From Nakamurella deserti (GTDB lineage Bacteria > Actinomycetota > Actinomycetes > Mycobacteriales > Nakamurellaceae), in NCBI RefSeq assembly GCF_003260015.1, contig NZ_QCXS01000002.1, positions 1,116,001 through 1,180,000 of the forward strand: a stretch of DNA of 64,000 bases, read 5' to 3'. A program made the translations under genes and the position numbers. The notes under the pieces are model-generated. The model saw only the letters and a list, made by a program, of their open reading frames with translations. It did no database searches and was not told the DNA's origin. Within the stretch, counting starts at the first letter, position 1; each line of letters begins with the position of its first letter. Shown here in pieces: positions 38,149 through 45,324 of this stretch.

Positions 38149-38233
38149 GGGCACTTGACCCACCGATCACGACGGTGTCCTGCCGCGTGCCGATGCATCG
38201 TCGCCGGCGGATCGTGACCCGCACCGGGACGGT

Positions 38234-38275
38234 GTATCGATTGACTTTCGATAGATGTCGAGCGAGACTCGATAC
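38234..38275 (+). promoter_or_regulatory. Operator-like inverted repeats before the DUF2975-Xre genes
   Basis: GTATCGA at 38234-38240 is the reverse complement of TCGATAC at 38269-38275, and an inner CGATA at 38249-38253 also pairs with TATCG at 38235-38239. A TTGACT (possible -35) lies at 38241. The region is AT-richer than its surroundings and directly precedes the start. It is probably bound by the Xre regulator encoded in the same operon (inference). Confidence 0.45.
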
Positions 38276-38755
38276 ATGTTCACGACGCGACGGGCCGTCG
38301 CCCTGCTCAAGGTGTTCCTCGCGGTGCTGTTCGCCGTCCTCGTGCTGTTCCAGGTCATGTCGCTCCCCGGTCAGTTCCGCTCGATGGCCGAGCAGTCGCC
38401 CGAGGACGCGTGGCTGCGCTGGCCGCTGACCGCGATCACCGTGTTCTGGGTGCTCTGCATCCAGGTGGTGGTGGTGTGCGTCTGGAAGCTGCTGACCCGG
38501 GTGCGTGACGACCGGATCTTCACCGAGGAGTCGCTGGTCTGGGTCGACGTGATCGTCTGGGCGATCGGAGCGGGCTGGATCGTGCTGGTGGGCGTCCTCG
38601 GGCTCGTCGGGTTCAACGCCGACGACCCCGGACTCCCGCTGCTGCTCTTCCTGCTCACCGTGGGAGTGACGGTGGTGGGTCTGCTGATGCTGGTGATGCG
38701 TGCGCTGCTGCGGCAGGCCACCGCCCTGCGGACCGACATGGAAGCGGTCATCTGA
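38276..38755 (+). CDS. DUF2975 membrane protein
   Basis: A 159-residue protein with four transmembrane helices (AVALLKVFLAVLFAVLVLFQ; PLTAITVFWVLCIQVVVVCV; WAIGAGWIVLVGVLGLVGF; LLFLLTVGVTVVGLLMLVM) and the DUF2975 features DDRIFTEESLVW between helices 2 and 3 and ATALRTDMEAVI at the end. The ATG at 38276 is preferred; an ATG at 38255 would overlap the putative operator and add 7 residues. The stop overlaps the start of the HTH gene (TGATG). This pair is a conserved two-gene unit in Gram-positive bacteria; its function is unknown. Confidence 0.88.
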   Translation: MFTTRRAVALLKVFLAVLFAVLVLFQVMSLPGQFRSMAEQSPEDAWLRWPLTAITVFWVLCIQVVVVCVWKLLTRVRDDRIFTEESLVWVDVIVWAIGAGWIVLVGVLGLVGFNADDPGLPLLLFLLTVGVTVVGLLMLVMRALLRQATALRTDMEAVI

Positions 38756-38961
38756 TGCCGATCGTGGTGCGGATCGACCTGGAGTTGGCCAAGCGCAAGA
38801 TGAGCGTGGGGGAGTTCGCGGAGCGGGTCGGGTTGACGCCGGCCAACGTGGCCGTGTTGAAGAACGGGCGGGCCAAGGCGGTGCGGTTCAGCACCTTGGA
38901 GGCCATGTGCCGGGTCCTGGACTGCCAACCGGGCGATCTGCTCGAGTGGGTCGACGACTGA
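38755..38961 (+). CDS. Small Xre/Cro-CI helix-turn-helix regulator
   Basis: A 68-residue protein that is almost only an HTH_26-type DNA-binding domain: RIDLELAKRKMSVGEFAERV, then GLTPANVAVLKNGRAKAVRF (recognition helix), then STLEAMCRVLDCQPGDLLEW. It is coupled by a 1-bp overlap to the DUF2975 gene. The likely job is autoregulation of the pair through the inverted repeats at 38234-38275 (inference). It resembles Bacillus YozG and similar partners of DUF2975. Confidence 0.92.
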   Translation: MPIVVRIDLELAKRKMSVGEFAERVGLTPANVAVLKNGRAKAVRFSTLEAMCRVLDCQPGDLLEWVDD

Positions 38962-39011
38962 CCCGGCGCGCGGGGGCGGGCGGCGCCGGTCCGGCCCGGG
39001 ATGGTGGCGGG

Positions 39012-39458
39012 TCAGCCGCCGGAGCCGGGCGCCGCGTCGCTGCCGCCGGCGTCACTGTCGCTGCCGCCGGCCTCACCGGTGCCGTCGCCGGCCTCGGTGG
39101 CGTCCAGCACGCTGACCGGGATGCCGTACGGCAGGAAGCGCACCTTGCGGTTGCTGTCGGTGTTGTGCTTGTTCGCGCGGAGGGCGTCCAGCTCGGTGGC
39201 GAAGACCTGCTCGACCCGGGCATCGCCGTCGGCGTTCACCGTGTAGACCGCCCAGACACCGTCGCCGGTCTCGCCGGCGGTCTCCGGCCGTGCCGTGGGG
39301 CGGCCGGTGCGGGCGGCGCCCTCGCCACCCCAGCCCGCACGGTCGCCGCCGAACACGGAGCCGAACTGGCCGAAGACGCCGCGCAGCTGCTCGCCGGCGC
39401 CACGGAGCATCCGGTCCAGGTCCTCCGGGTCGATGCCGAATCCTTCGTTGTTGGCCAT
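39012..39458 (-). CDS. Conserved hypothetical protein with acidic Gly/Ser tail
   Basis: A 148-residue protein. The N-terminus MANNEGFGIDPEDLDRMLRG and AGEQLRGVFGQFGSVFGG is helical and amphipathic. The middle part, WAVYTVNADGDARVEQVFAT, ELDALRANKHNTDSNRKVRF and LPYGIPVSVLDA, looks like a small folded domain often seen in actinobacteria, and the tail is acidic and rich in Gly, Ser and Asp. No membrane segment or catalytic motif. The ATG at 39458 has a very good GGAGGA site. It lies between convergent Xre and the signal peptidase gene on the same strand; the role is unknown. Confidence 0.75.
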   Translation of the reverse strand: MANNEGFGIDPEDLDRMLRGAGEQLRGVFGQFGSVFGGDRAGWGGEGAARTGRPTARPETAGETGDGVWAVYTVNADGDARVEQVFATELDALRANKHNTDSNRKVRFLPYGIPVSVLDATEAGDGTGEAGGSDSDAGGSDAAPGSGG

Positions 39459-39535
39459 GGGTCCTCCAGCGGGGCTCGTCGGCCGCGCGGTGCGGCTGTC
39501 TCCAGTGTGCGCCCGGCGGCCCCGCACCGGCGGGG

Positions 39536-40363
39536 TTAACCGCCGCTCCCCAGGTCGGGGGAGCCGATGACACCCCAGCGCGACACCGGCGCCACGACGA
39601 GAACGGCGTGACCGATCACGTCGTCGACCGGGACCGGTCCCCGGCACCCGGTCACCGGCTGGTCACCGCGGCAGCCCAGCGCGGAGTCGCCGGACGCACC
39701 GCGGTGGTCACCCATCAGCCACAGGGCGTCCGCGGGCACGGTCACCGGCCCGAAACACCGCTGCGACCTCGGTGCCGTGGTGCAGTCGTCCGTGCCGGTC
39801 ACGAAGGCCCAGTCCTCGTACAGGTACGGCTCGTCGAGCGACCGCCCGTCCACCGTCACCCGCCCGCGGGCGTCGCAACAGGCGACGGTCGGGCCGGCCG
39901 TGGCGATCACCCGCTTGACGAAGTCCTTCTCGTCCGGCGGCGCGACGCCGACCACCGAGCCGAGAGACCGGGCCACCGTCGCGAACCAGGTGGACGGACC
40001 CGGGGCCGCCGCCACCTCCGGCGCCCAGCTCGGCGGCCCGCGGAAGACGACGACCTCACCGGGCTTTGGATCGGAGAACTCGTACACGATCCTGTTCACC
40101 AGCACGCGGTCGCCGCCGGACGTGGCGCCGTGCAACGTCTGCTCCATCGAGCGCGACGGGATGTAGTAGACCTCGACCACGAAGGTCTGGATCACGAACG
40201 TCGCCAGGAAGGCGAGCACCAACAGGATGGGCAGCTCCACCCGGAACGGGCGGCGTCGCCCCGACCGGGGCCGCTCCGCCGGCGGGTCGGCGGCCCGCTC
40301 CGGTCCTGCGGTCCCGCCCTGCCCCGCCGGCGTCGCGTCCCCGTGTTCCCCCGTGTCGCTCAC
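39536..40363 (-). CDS. lepB: Signal peptidase I
   Basis: A 275-residue membrane-bound serine/lysine protease that removes signal peptides. A proline/arginine-rich cytoplasmic leader is followed by one transmembrane helix (ELPILLVLAFLATFVIQTFV, about 50-70). The catalytic serine is in IPSRSMEQTLHG, the lysine in KDFVKRVIATAGPTV, and box E reads WLMGDHRGASGDS. Two cysteine-containing insertions (VACCDARG; DDCTTAPRSQRCFG; ALGCRGDQPVTGCRG) between boxes are unusual. The GTG at 40363 gives the shortest reasonable leader. It is divergent from the luciferase-like gene. Confidence 0.92.
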   Translation of the reverse strand: MSDTGEHGDATPAGQGGTAGPERAADPPAERPRSGRRRPFRVELPILLVLAFLATFVIQTFVVEVYYIPSRSMEQTLHGATSGGDRVLVNRIVYEFSDPKPGEVVVFRGPPSWAPEVAAAPGPSTWFATVARSLGSVVGVAPPDEKDFVKRVIATAGPTVACCDARGRVTVDGRSLDEPYLYEDWAFVTGTDDCTTAPRSQRCFGPVTVPADALWLMGDHRGASGDSALGCRGDQPVTGCRGPVPVDDVIGHAVLVVAPVSRWGVIGSPDLGSGG

Positions 40364-40584
40364 GGAGCCAGTGTGCGGCTCGGCCGGGTGCGGGACCGCG
40401 CCGCGTCCACCGTGTCGGCTGCGAGCCCGGATCCCGTCATCCGTACCCGTCTCGGCCGCCCGACTGCCAGGATGTATGTGCGCGCATGGATTCGGGCGGC
40501 GTCCGGTATCGAATGCACCGGTCGTTCGGTTGAGCGCTACCAGACGGGCCGGACGGCGGTCGCGTCCCACGACAGGAGGACATC

Positions 40585-41613
40585 ATGTACGTCGGCGTCG
40601 ACAGCTTCGTCTCGACCGTGACCGACCCGGCCACCGGCAGGGTCGTCGGACCGGAGGAGCGCATCGAACACCTGCTCGAGGAGATCGCACTGGCCGACAC
40701 GTCCGGCCTGTACTCGTTCGGCATCGGCGAGCACCACCGCGAGGAGTACTACGACTCCGCCCCGCCGGTGATCCTGGGCGCGGCGGCGGCCCGGACGTCG
40801 CGCATCCGCCTCGGCAGCGCCGTCACGGTCCTCAGTGCCGCCGACCCGGTGCGGGTCTTCCAGCAGTTCGCCACCCTCGACCTCATCGCCAAGGGCCGCA
40901 TCGACCTCGTCGTCGGACGCGGCTCGTTCACCGAGGCGTTCCCGCTCTTCGGTCTCGAGCTGCGCGACTACGACACGCTGTTCGCCGAGAAGCTCGACCT
41001 GCTGCTGAAGATCCGCGACGAGACCCACGTGACCTGGTCCGGCCGGCACCGGCCGGCACTGACCGGGCAGGGGGTCTACCCGCGCCCCGCACAGGATCCG
41101 CTGCCCATCTGGGTCGGCGTCGGCGGCACGCCCGAGTCCTTCGTCCGGGCCGGCCTGCTCGGGCTGCCGCTGATGGTGGCGATCATCGGGGGTGAGCCCC
41201 GGCAGTTCGCCCCCCTGGTCGACCTGTACCGGCGGGCCGGCGCCGAGGCCGGTCACGCCCCGGAGCGGTTGCAGGTCGGGCTGCACGTGTTCGGCTACGT
41301 CGGGGAGAGCGTCCGCGAGGCGTCGGACACCATCTACCCGGGCTGGCACGAGATGTTCACGAAGGTGTCGCGGGAGCGCGGGTTCCGCGCCCCCACGCGG
41401 GCCCAGTTCGACGCGACCAGCGGCCCGGACGGGGCCTTCTTCATGGGGGACCCGGACACCGTCGCGACCAAGCTGCGCCGGGTGGCCGACCAGCTCGGTG
41501 GTGTCGACCGGGTCTCCATCCAGATGACCAACCCGCGGCTGGCCCACGCCGACCTGTTGCGCGGCATCGAGTTGCTCGGTACCGAGGTCGCCCCGCAGGT
41601 CGCGGGCGTCTGA
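40585..41613 (+). CDS. LLM-class flavin-dependent oxidoreductase
   Basis: A 342-residue luciferase-like (TIM-barrel) FMN/F420-dependent oxidoreductase. GLYSFGIGEHHREEYYDSAP (about 40-60), RIRLGSAVTVLSAADPVRVF and LIAKGRIDLVVGRGSFTEAF carry the family's flavin-binding pattern, and PQFAPLVDLYRRAG-type helices follow. The C-terminus FFMGDPDTVATKLRRVADQL is typical of the group lacking strict monooxygenase assignments. A strong AGGAGG site lies 5 nt before the ATG at 40585. The substrate is unknown. Confidence 0.9.
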   Translation: MYVGVDSFVSTVTDPATGRVVGPEERIEHLLEEIALADTSGLYSFGIGEHHREEYYDSAPPVILGAAAARTSRIRLGSAVTVLSAADPVRVFQQFATLDLIAKGRIDLVVGRGSFTEAFPLFGLELRDYDTLFAEKLDLLLKIRDETHVTWSGRHRPALTGQGVYPRPAQDPLPIWVGVGGTPESFVRAGLLGLPLMVAIIGGEPRQFAPLVDLYRRAGAEAGHAPERLQVGLHVFGYVGESVREASDTIYPGWHEMFTKVSRERGFRAPTRAQFDATSGPDGAFFMGDPDTVATKLRRVADQLGGVDRVSIQMTNPRLAHADLLRGIELLGTEVAPQVAGV

Positions 41614-41706
41614 GCCGGCCGGCCGCCGGGTGCGCGCCGCGCGTGTCCGCCCAGGGCGTACCGACCGGCCTGGGACCGCGTCGTCCCGACGTGATTGGCT
41701 GACGCC

Positions 41707-42723
41707 ATGACGACGACACGCGTGGTGCAGGTGGCGGGCCCCGGTGGGGCCCTCGAGGTGGTGGAGCGCGAGCTCCGGGGGCCCGGTCCGGGGGAGGTCC
41801 GGGTCCGGGTGGAGGCGTGCGGGGTGTGCCATTCCGACGCGTTCACGATCGAGGGGGGCATGCCGGGTATCGAGTACCCGCGGGTGCCCGGCCACGAGAT
41901 CGCCGGCCGGATCGACGCGGTCGGCGACGGGGTGGTCCCGTGGGAGGTCGGGCAGCGGGTCGGCGTGGGCTGGTTCGGCGGCAACTGCGGACACTGCGAT
42001 CCGTGCCGCCGGGGTGACCTGATCAGCTGCGTGAACGGCCAGGTCCCCGGGATCGCCTACGACGGCGGCTACGCCGACCACGTCGTGGTACCGCAGGGTG
42101 CACTCGCCGCCGTCCCGGACGACCTTGACGCCGTCGACGCCGCGCCGCTGCTGTGCGCCGGGGTGACCACGTTCAACGCCTTGCGCGAGAGTGGCGCCCG
42201 CGCGGGCGATCTCGTGGCCATCCTGGGGGTGGGCGGACTCGGCCACCTGGGCGTCCAGTTCGCCCGCCGGATGGGCTTCGAGACCGTCGCCATCGCCCGC
42301 GGGACGGACAAGCGCGAGCAGGCGCTGCAGCTGGGAGCCCACCACTACATCGATTCGACCACGACGGATGTGGCGGCGGCCCTCCAGGAACTCGGCGGCG
42401 CGGTCACCGTCCTGGCCACCGTGACCGCGCCCGACGCGATGAGTGCCGCCGTCGGCGGCCTGCGCCCGCGGGGCCGGATGGTCGTCGTCGGTGCGTCGGC
42501 GGACCCGATGCAGATCCCGCCGTTCGCGCTCATCCCCGGCAGCACCGGCGTCCTCGGACACGCCTCCGGCACGTCCAAGGACTCCGAGGACACGCTCCGC
42601 TTCAGTGCGCTGAGCGACGTCCGTCCCTTGATCGAGACGTACCCGTTGGCCGAGGCCGCCGCCGGCTACGCCCGGATGATGAGCGGCGACGCCCGTTTCC
42701 GGGTGGTGCTGACCACCGGCTGA
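41707..42723 (+). CDS. Zinc-dependent alcohol dehydrogenase
   Basis: A 338-residue medium-chain dehydrogenase/reductase. Catalytic zinc site: CGVCHSDAFTIEGG (Cys about 39) and YPRVPGHEIAGRIDAVG (His-Glu about 62). The structural zinc ligands are CGHCDPCRRGDLISC (about 92-106). The NAD(P)-binding motif is LGVGGLGHLGVQFARRMGF (about 175-190). It resembles AdhT/AdhP-like primary alcohol dehydrogenases. No good ribosome site precedes the ATG at 41707, so translation may be leaderless-like. Located before the polyol operon on the opposite strand. Confidence 0.92.
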   Translation: MTTTRVVQVAGPGGALEVVERELRGPGPGEVRVRVEACGVCHSDAFTIEGGMPGIEYPRVPGHEIAGRIDAVGDGVVPWEVGQRVGVGWFGGNCGHCDPCRRGDLISCVNGQVPGIAYDGGYADHVVVPQGALAAVPDDLDAVDAAPLLCAGVTTFNALRESGARAGDLVAILGVGGLGHLGVQFARRMGFETVAIARGTDKREQALQLGAHHYIDSTTTDVAAALQELGGAVTVLATVTAPDAMSAAVGGLRPRGRMVVVGASADPMQIPPFALIPGSTGVLGHASGTSKDSEDTLRFSALSDVRPLIETYPLAEAAAGYARMMSGDARFRVVLTTG

Positions 42724-42737
42724 CGGCCCACGGGCGG

Positions 42738-42940
42738 CTACTCGTCGCCCATCACCGGGCCTTCGACGACGTGTTTCTGCTCCGGTCGGGGCAGTTCCGG
42801 GACCACCTCGCAGTGCAGGTGGTCCCGGACGGCCGGCGGCAGCGAGCGGTGGAACAGCCCGGTGCGGCCAGCACGTCGTGACCGGCCGGCAGATCGACGG
42901 CACCGGAGTGGACGGGTGCCTCCGCTCCGGCGGACGGGTG
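42738..42940 (-). pseudogene. Possible protein-coding remnant
   Basis: The minus strand ending in TAG at 42738 reads RTGLFHRSLPPAVRDHLHCE, then VVPELPRPEQKHVVEGPVMG and DE. This has a composition much more protein-like than the other frames here. A second frame just upstream (about 42885-42940) reads APVHSGAVDLPAGHDVLA, which could be the same gene before a frameshift. I cannot name the family. It lies between the alcohol dehydrogenase and the HAD gene, both of which have clear ends. Confidence 0.3.
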
Positions 42941-42976
42941 TCGGTGCCCGCCTACGTCCCCGGCGGCGGCGTCCCG

Positions 42977-43816
42977 TCAGCTCCCGGCGGGCAGCAGGTG
43001 GTCGATACGCTCGATCACCCAGGTGGGCCGGACGGCGGAGGCGGCCAGCATGGGCAGTGTGGTCTCGCCGGTCAGGACCAGTGCGGAGTCCATCCCGGCG
43101 GCGATCCCCATCGCGATGTCGGTGCTCAGCCGGTCACCCACCATCACGCACTGGTCGGCGCGCAGCCCGATCCGGCGCATCGCCGTCTCCACCATCAACC
43201 GGTCGGGCTTGCCCGCGTTGACCTGGCAGCGCACCCCGGTGCAGGCCTCGATGGCCGCGACGATGGCCCCCGCGTCGGGCTCTCCGGCGCCGTTCGGGAA
43301 CGGGCAGTAGACGTCCGGATTGGTGGTCACCAGGATCGCCCGCTTGTGCACGGCCAGCGCGTCGAAGGCGATCTGCAGCTTCCGGTAGTCGAAACGCCGG
43401 TCGTAACTGGCGACGATGACGTCGATCTCGGCAGCGTCCTCGGACAACGTGAGCCCGGCGTCACGGAGCGCCCGCTGCAGCGGTTCCTCCCCGATGACGA
43501 AGATCCTGCGGTCCGCCGCGTGCTCGGTGAGCCAGGCCGTCATCGTCACGACGGTGTTGAGGATCTCCTCCGGCCGGGCGGGGATGCCCAGCCCGGCGAG
43601 CTTGTCGAGGTACATCTGCGGGTCGCGGGTCGGGTTGTTGCTCAGGTAGACGATCCGTGCGTTCCGCCGGCGCAGCTCCTCGATCAGCTCGCGGGCGCCC
43701 GGCAGCAGTTCCTTGCCGAGGTACACGGTGCCGTCGAGGTCGAAGATGTACCCGTCGTAGGTGCGGTCGGGTGCGGCGAGCAGCGTCCGCAGACCGACGG
43801 GGGTGTCGATGCTCAC
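42977..43816 (-). CDS. HAD-IIA family sugar phosphatase (AraL/NagD-like)
   Basis: A 279-residue cytosolic phosphatase. HAD motif I is YDGYIFDLDGTVYLGKEL (nucleophile Asp near 25), motif II ARIVYLSNNPTRDP, the C2a cap spans about 85-190 (RRIFVIGEEPLQRAL), motif III lysine lies in VNAGKPDRLMVE and motif IV is CVMVGDRLSTDIAMG. The GTG start overlaps the FGGY kinase stop (GTGA). In Bacillus subtilis the related AraL sits in the arabinose operon together with AraB and AraM; the same trio of families ends this operon. It may remove phosphate from toxic or dead-end sugar phosphates (inference). Confidence 0.9.
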   Translation of the reverse strand: MSIDTPVGLRTLLAAPDRTYDGYIFDLDGTVYLGKELLPGARELIEELRRRNARIVYLSNNPTRDPQMYLDKLAGLGIPARPEEILNTVVTMTAWLTEHAADRRIFVIGEEPLQRALRDAGLTLSEDAAEIDVIVASYDRRFDYRKLQIAFDALAVHKRAILVTTNPDVYCPFPNGAGEPDAGAIVAAIEACTGVRCQVNAGKPDRLMVETAMRRIGLRADQCVMVGDRLSTDIAMGIAAGMDSALVLTGETTLPMLAASAVRPTWVIERIDHLLPAGS

Positions 43817-45324
43817 CGGGCCTCCGCCATCGCGCCGAACAGTTCCCGCAGGGCGGGGTAGATGGTCGTGTAGACCGCGTACAGCCGGTCGTAGGCGGCG
43901 ACGTCGGTGTCCCCGGGCTCGAAGACCCGTGCGGTCCCGGTCATCTCGTGCGCGGCCTGCTCGATCGACGGGTGGATTCCGACCGCCGCCGCGGCGAGCA
44001 CGCCGGAGCCCAGGCAGGTGCTCTCCGGCTCCTTCACGACCTCGACCCGGCGTTGCATCACGTCGGCCAGGATCTGGCACCAGATGCGGCTCCGGGAACC
44101 GCCGCCGAGCGCCACGATCCGCGAGACTTGTTCACCCAGCGCATCTTCGGCGCCGGTGGTCAGGAACCGCTGCTCGAACGCCAGGCTCTCCAGGATCGCG
44201 CGGTAGACGTGGCTCTTGCCGTGCACCCCGGTCAGCCCGATCAGGGCGCCGCGGGCGTGGTGGTCCCAGTAGGGGGTCAGCGCGCCCGTCCAGTACGGCA
44301 GTGCGACCAGACCCTCACTGCCGGGCGGCAGCATCTCCGCCGCGGCCTCCAGGACCTGTTCCGGCGACAGGTCCAGGCCGAGCATCTGGGTGTTCACCCC
44401 GGCGAACTTCTCGACGAACCAGCGGATGTTGTAGGTCCCGCCGCCGATGAAGGTCTCCAGTGTGTAGCCACCGGGGAGACCCGCGGCCAGCGTCCGGAAG
44501 CGCACGTCGCTGGCGTAGGTGCGGCTGAAGGTGCCCGACACGATGCCGGTGCCCAGGTTGAGGTAGGCGGTCCCGGGCGCGGTGATGCCGCAGCCGAGCT
44601 GGGCCGACTGGCCGTCGCCGACCCCGGCGACCACGGGCAGTCCGGGCGGCAACCCGGTCTCGCGGGCGGCCGCCTCGGTCACGGCCCCGACGACGTCGCC
44701 GGGGGCGGCCAGGTCGGCGAACTGGTCCCGGTGCAGACCGGCGGCGGTGAGCAGGTCCTCGGCGTAGTCGAAGGTGCGCAGGTCGACCACGCCGAGCGGG
44801 TCGGCGCTGGCCCAGCTGGTCCGGAACTCCCCGGTCAGCCGGTTCACCAGGAAGCCCCCGACGTCGACCACACTGGCGGTGTGGGACAGGGTCTCGGGCT
44901 CGTGGGCGGCCAGCCAGAGCAGCTTGTACCAGGCCGGCGTGGGGTTCGGCGGCTTGCCGGTGACCGTGTGCACCTCCGGGGTGCCGTACTTCTGCACCTC
45001 TTCGGTGGCGCGGGTGTCGGCCCAGATCATCGCCGGCCGCAACGGCTGGCCGGTGCGGTCCAGGCAGGCGAAGGTCTCGCGTTGATGGGTGATGCAGATG
45101 GCGGCGATCCGCTCCCGGTCGACGGTCTGCACGGCCCGCCGGATGGCGATCCGGGTGGCCGTCCACCAGTCCTCGGGGTTCTGTTCGGCCCAGGTCGGCC
45201 GCGGGTGGGCCAGCTCGAAGCCTGATCGCGCCTCGGACAGGGCCACTCCGTGGGCGTTCCAGACCACGGCCTTGGCGGCGGTGGTGGAGCAGTCCACCCC
45301 GATCACCAGGTCACCGCGCGGCAC
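43813..45324 (-). CDS. FGGY-family carbohydrate kinase (second kinase of the operon)
   Basis: A 503-residue two-domain sugar kinase. N-terminal ATPase motif DLVIGVDCSTTAAKAVVWN; AICITHQRETFACLDRTGQ; ADTRATEEV; substrate-side GVGDGQSAQLGCGITAPGTA with the catalytic Asp near residue 240; C-terminal phosphate motif LGTGIVSGTFSR; adenosine motif IVALGGGSRSRIWCQILADV; and CLGSGVLAAAAVG. It is nearest xylulokinase/ribulokinase-type members. The GTG at 45324 has GGAGG 6 nt upstream and overlaps the preceding dehydrogenase by 14 bp. Two FGGY kinases in one operon imply either two substrates or a two-phosphorylation route. Confidence 0.92.
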   Translation of the reverse strand: MPRGDLVIGVDCSTTAAKAVVWNAHGVALSEARSGFELAHPRPTWAEQNPEDWWTATRIAIRRAVQTVDRERIAAICITHQRETFACLDRTGQPLRPAMIWADTRATEEVQKYGTPEVHTVTGKPPNPTPAWYKLLWLAAHEPETLSHTASVVDVGGFLVNRLTGEFRTSWASADPLGVVDLRTFDYAEDLLTAAGLHRDQFADLAAPGDVVGAVTEAAARETGLPPGLPVVAGVGDGQSAQLGCGITAPGTAYLNLGTGIVSGTFSRTYASDVRFRTLAAGLPGGYTLETFIGGGTYNIRWFVEKFAGVNTQMLGLDLSPEQVLEAAAEMLPPGSEGLVALPYWTGALTPYWDHHARGALIGLTGVHGKSHVYRAILESLAFEQRFLTTGAEDALGEQVSRIVALGGGSRSRIWCQILADVMQRRVEVVKEPESTCLGSGVLAAAAVGIHPSIEQAAHEMTGTARVFEPGDTDVAAYDRLYAVYTTIYPALRELFGAMAEAR

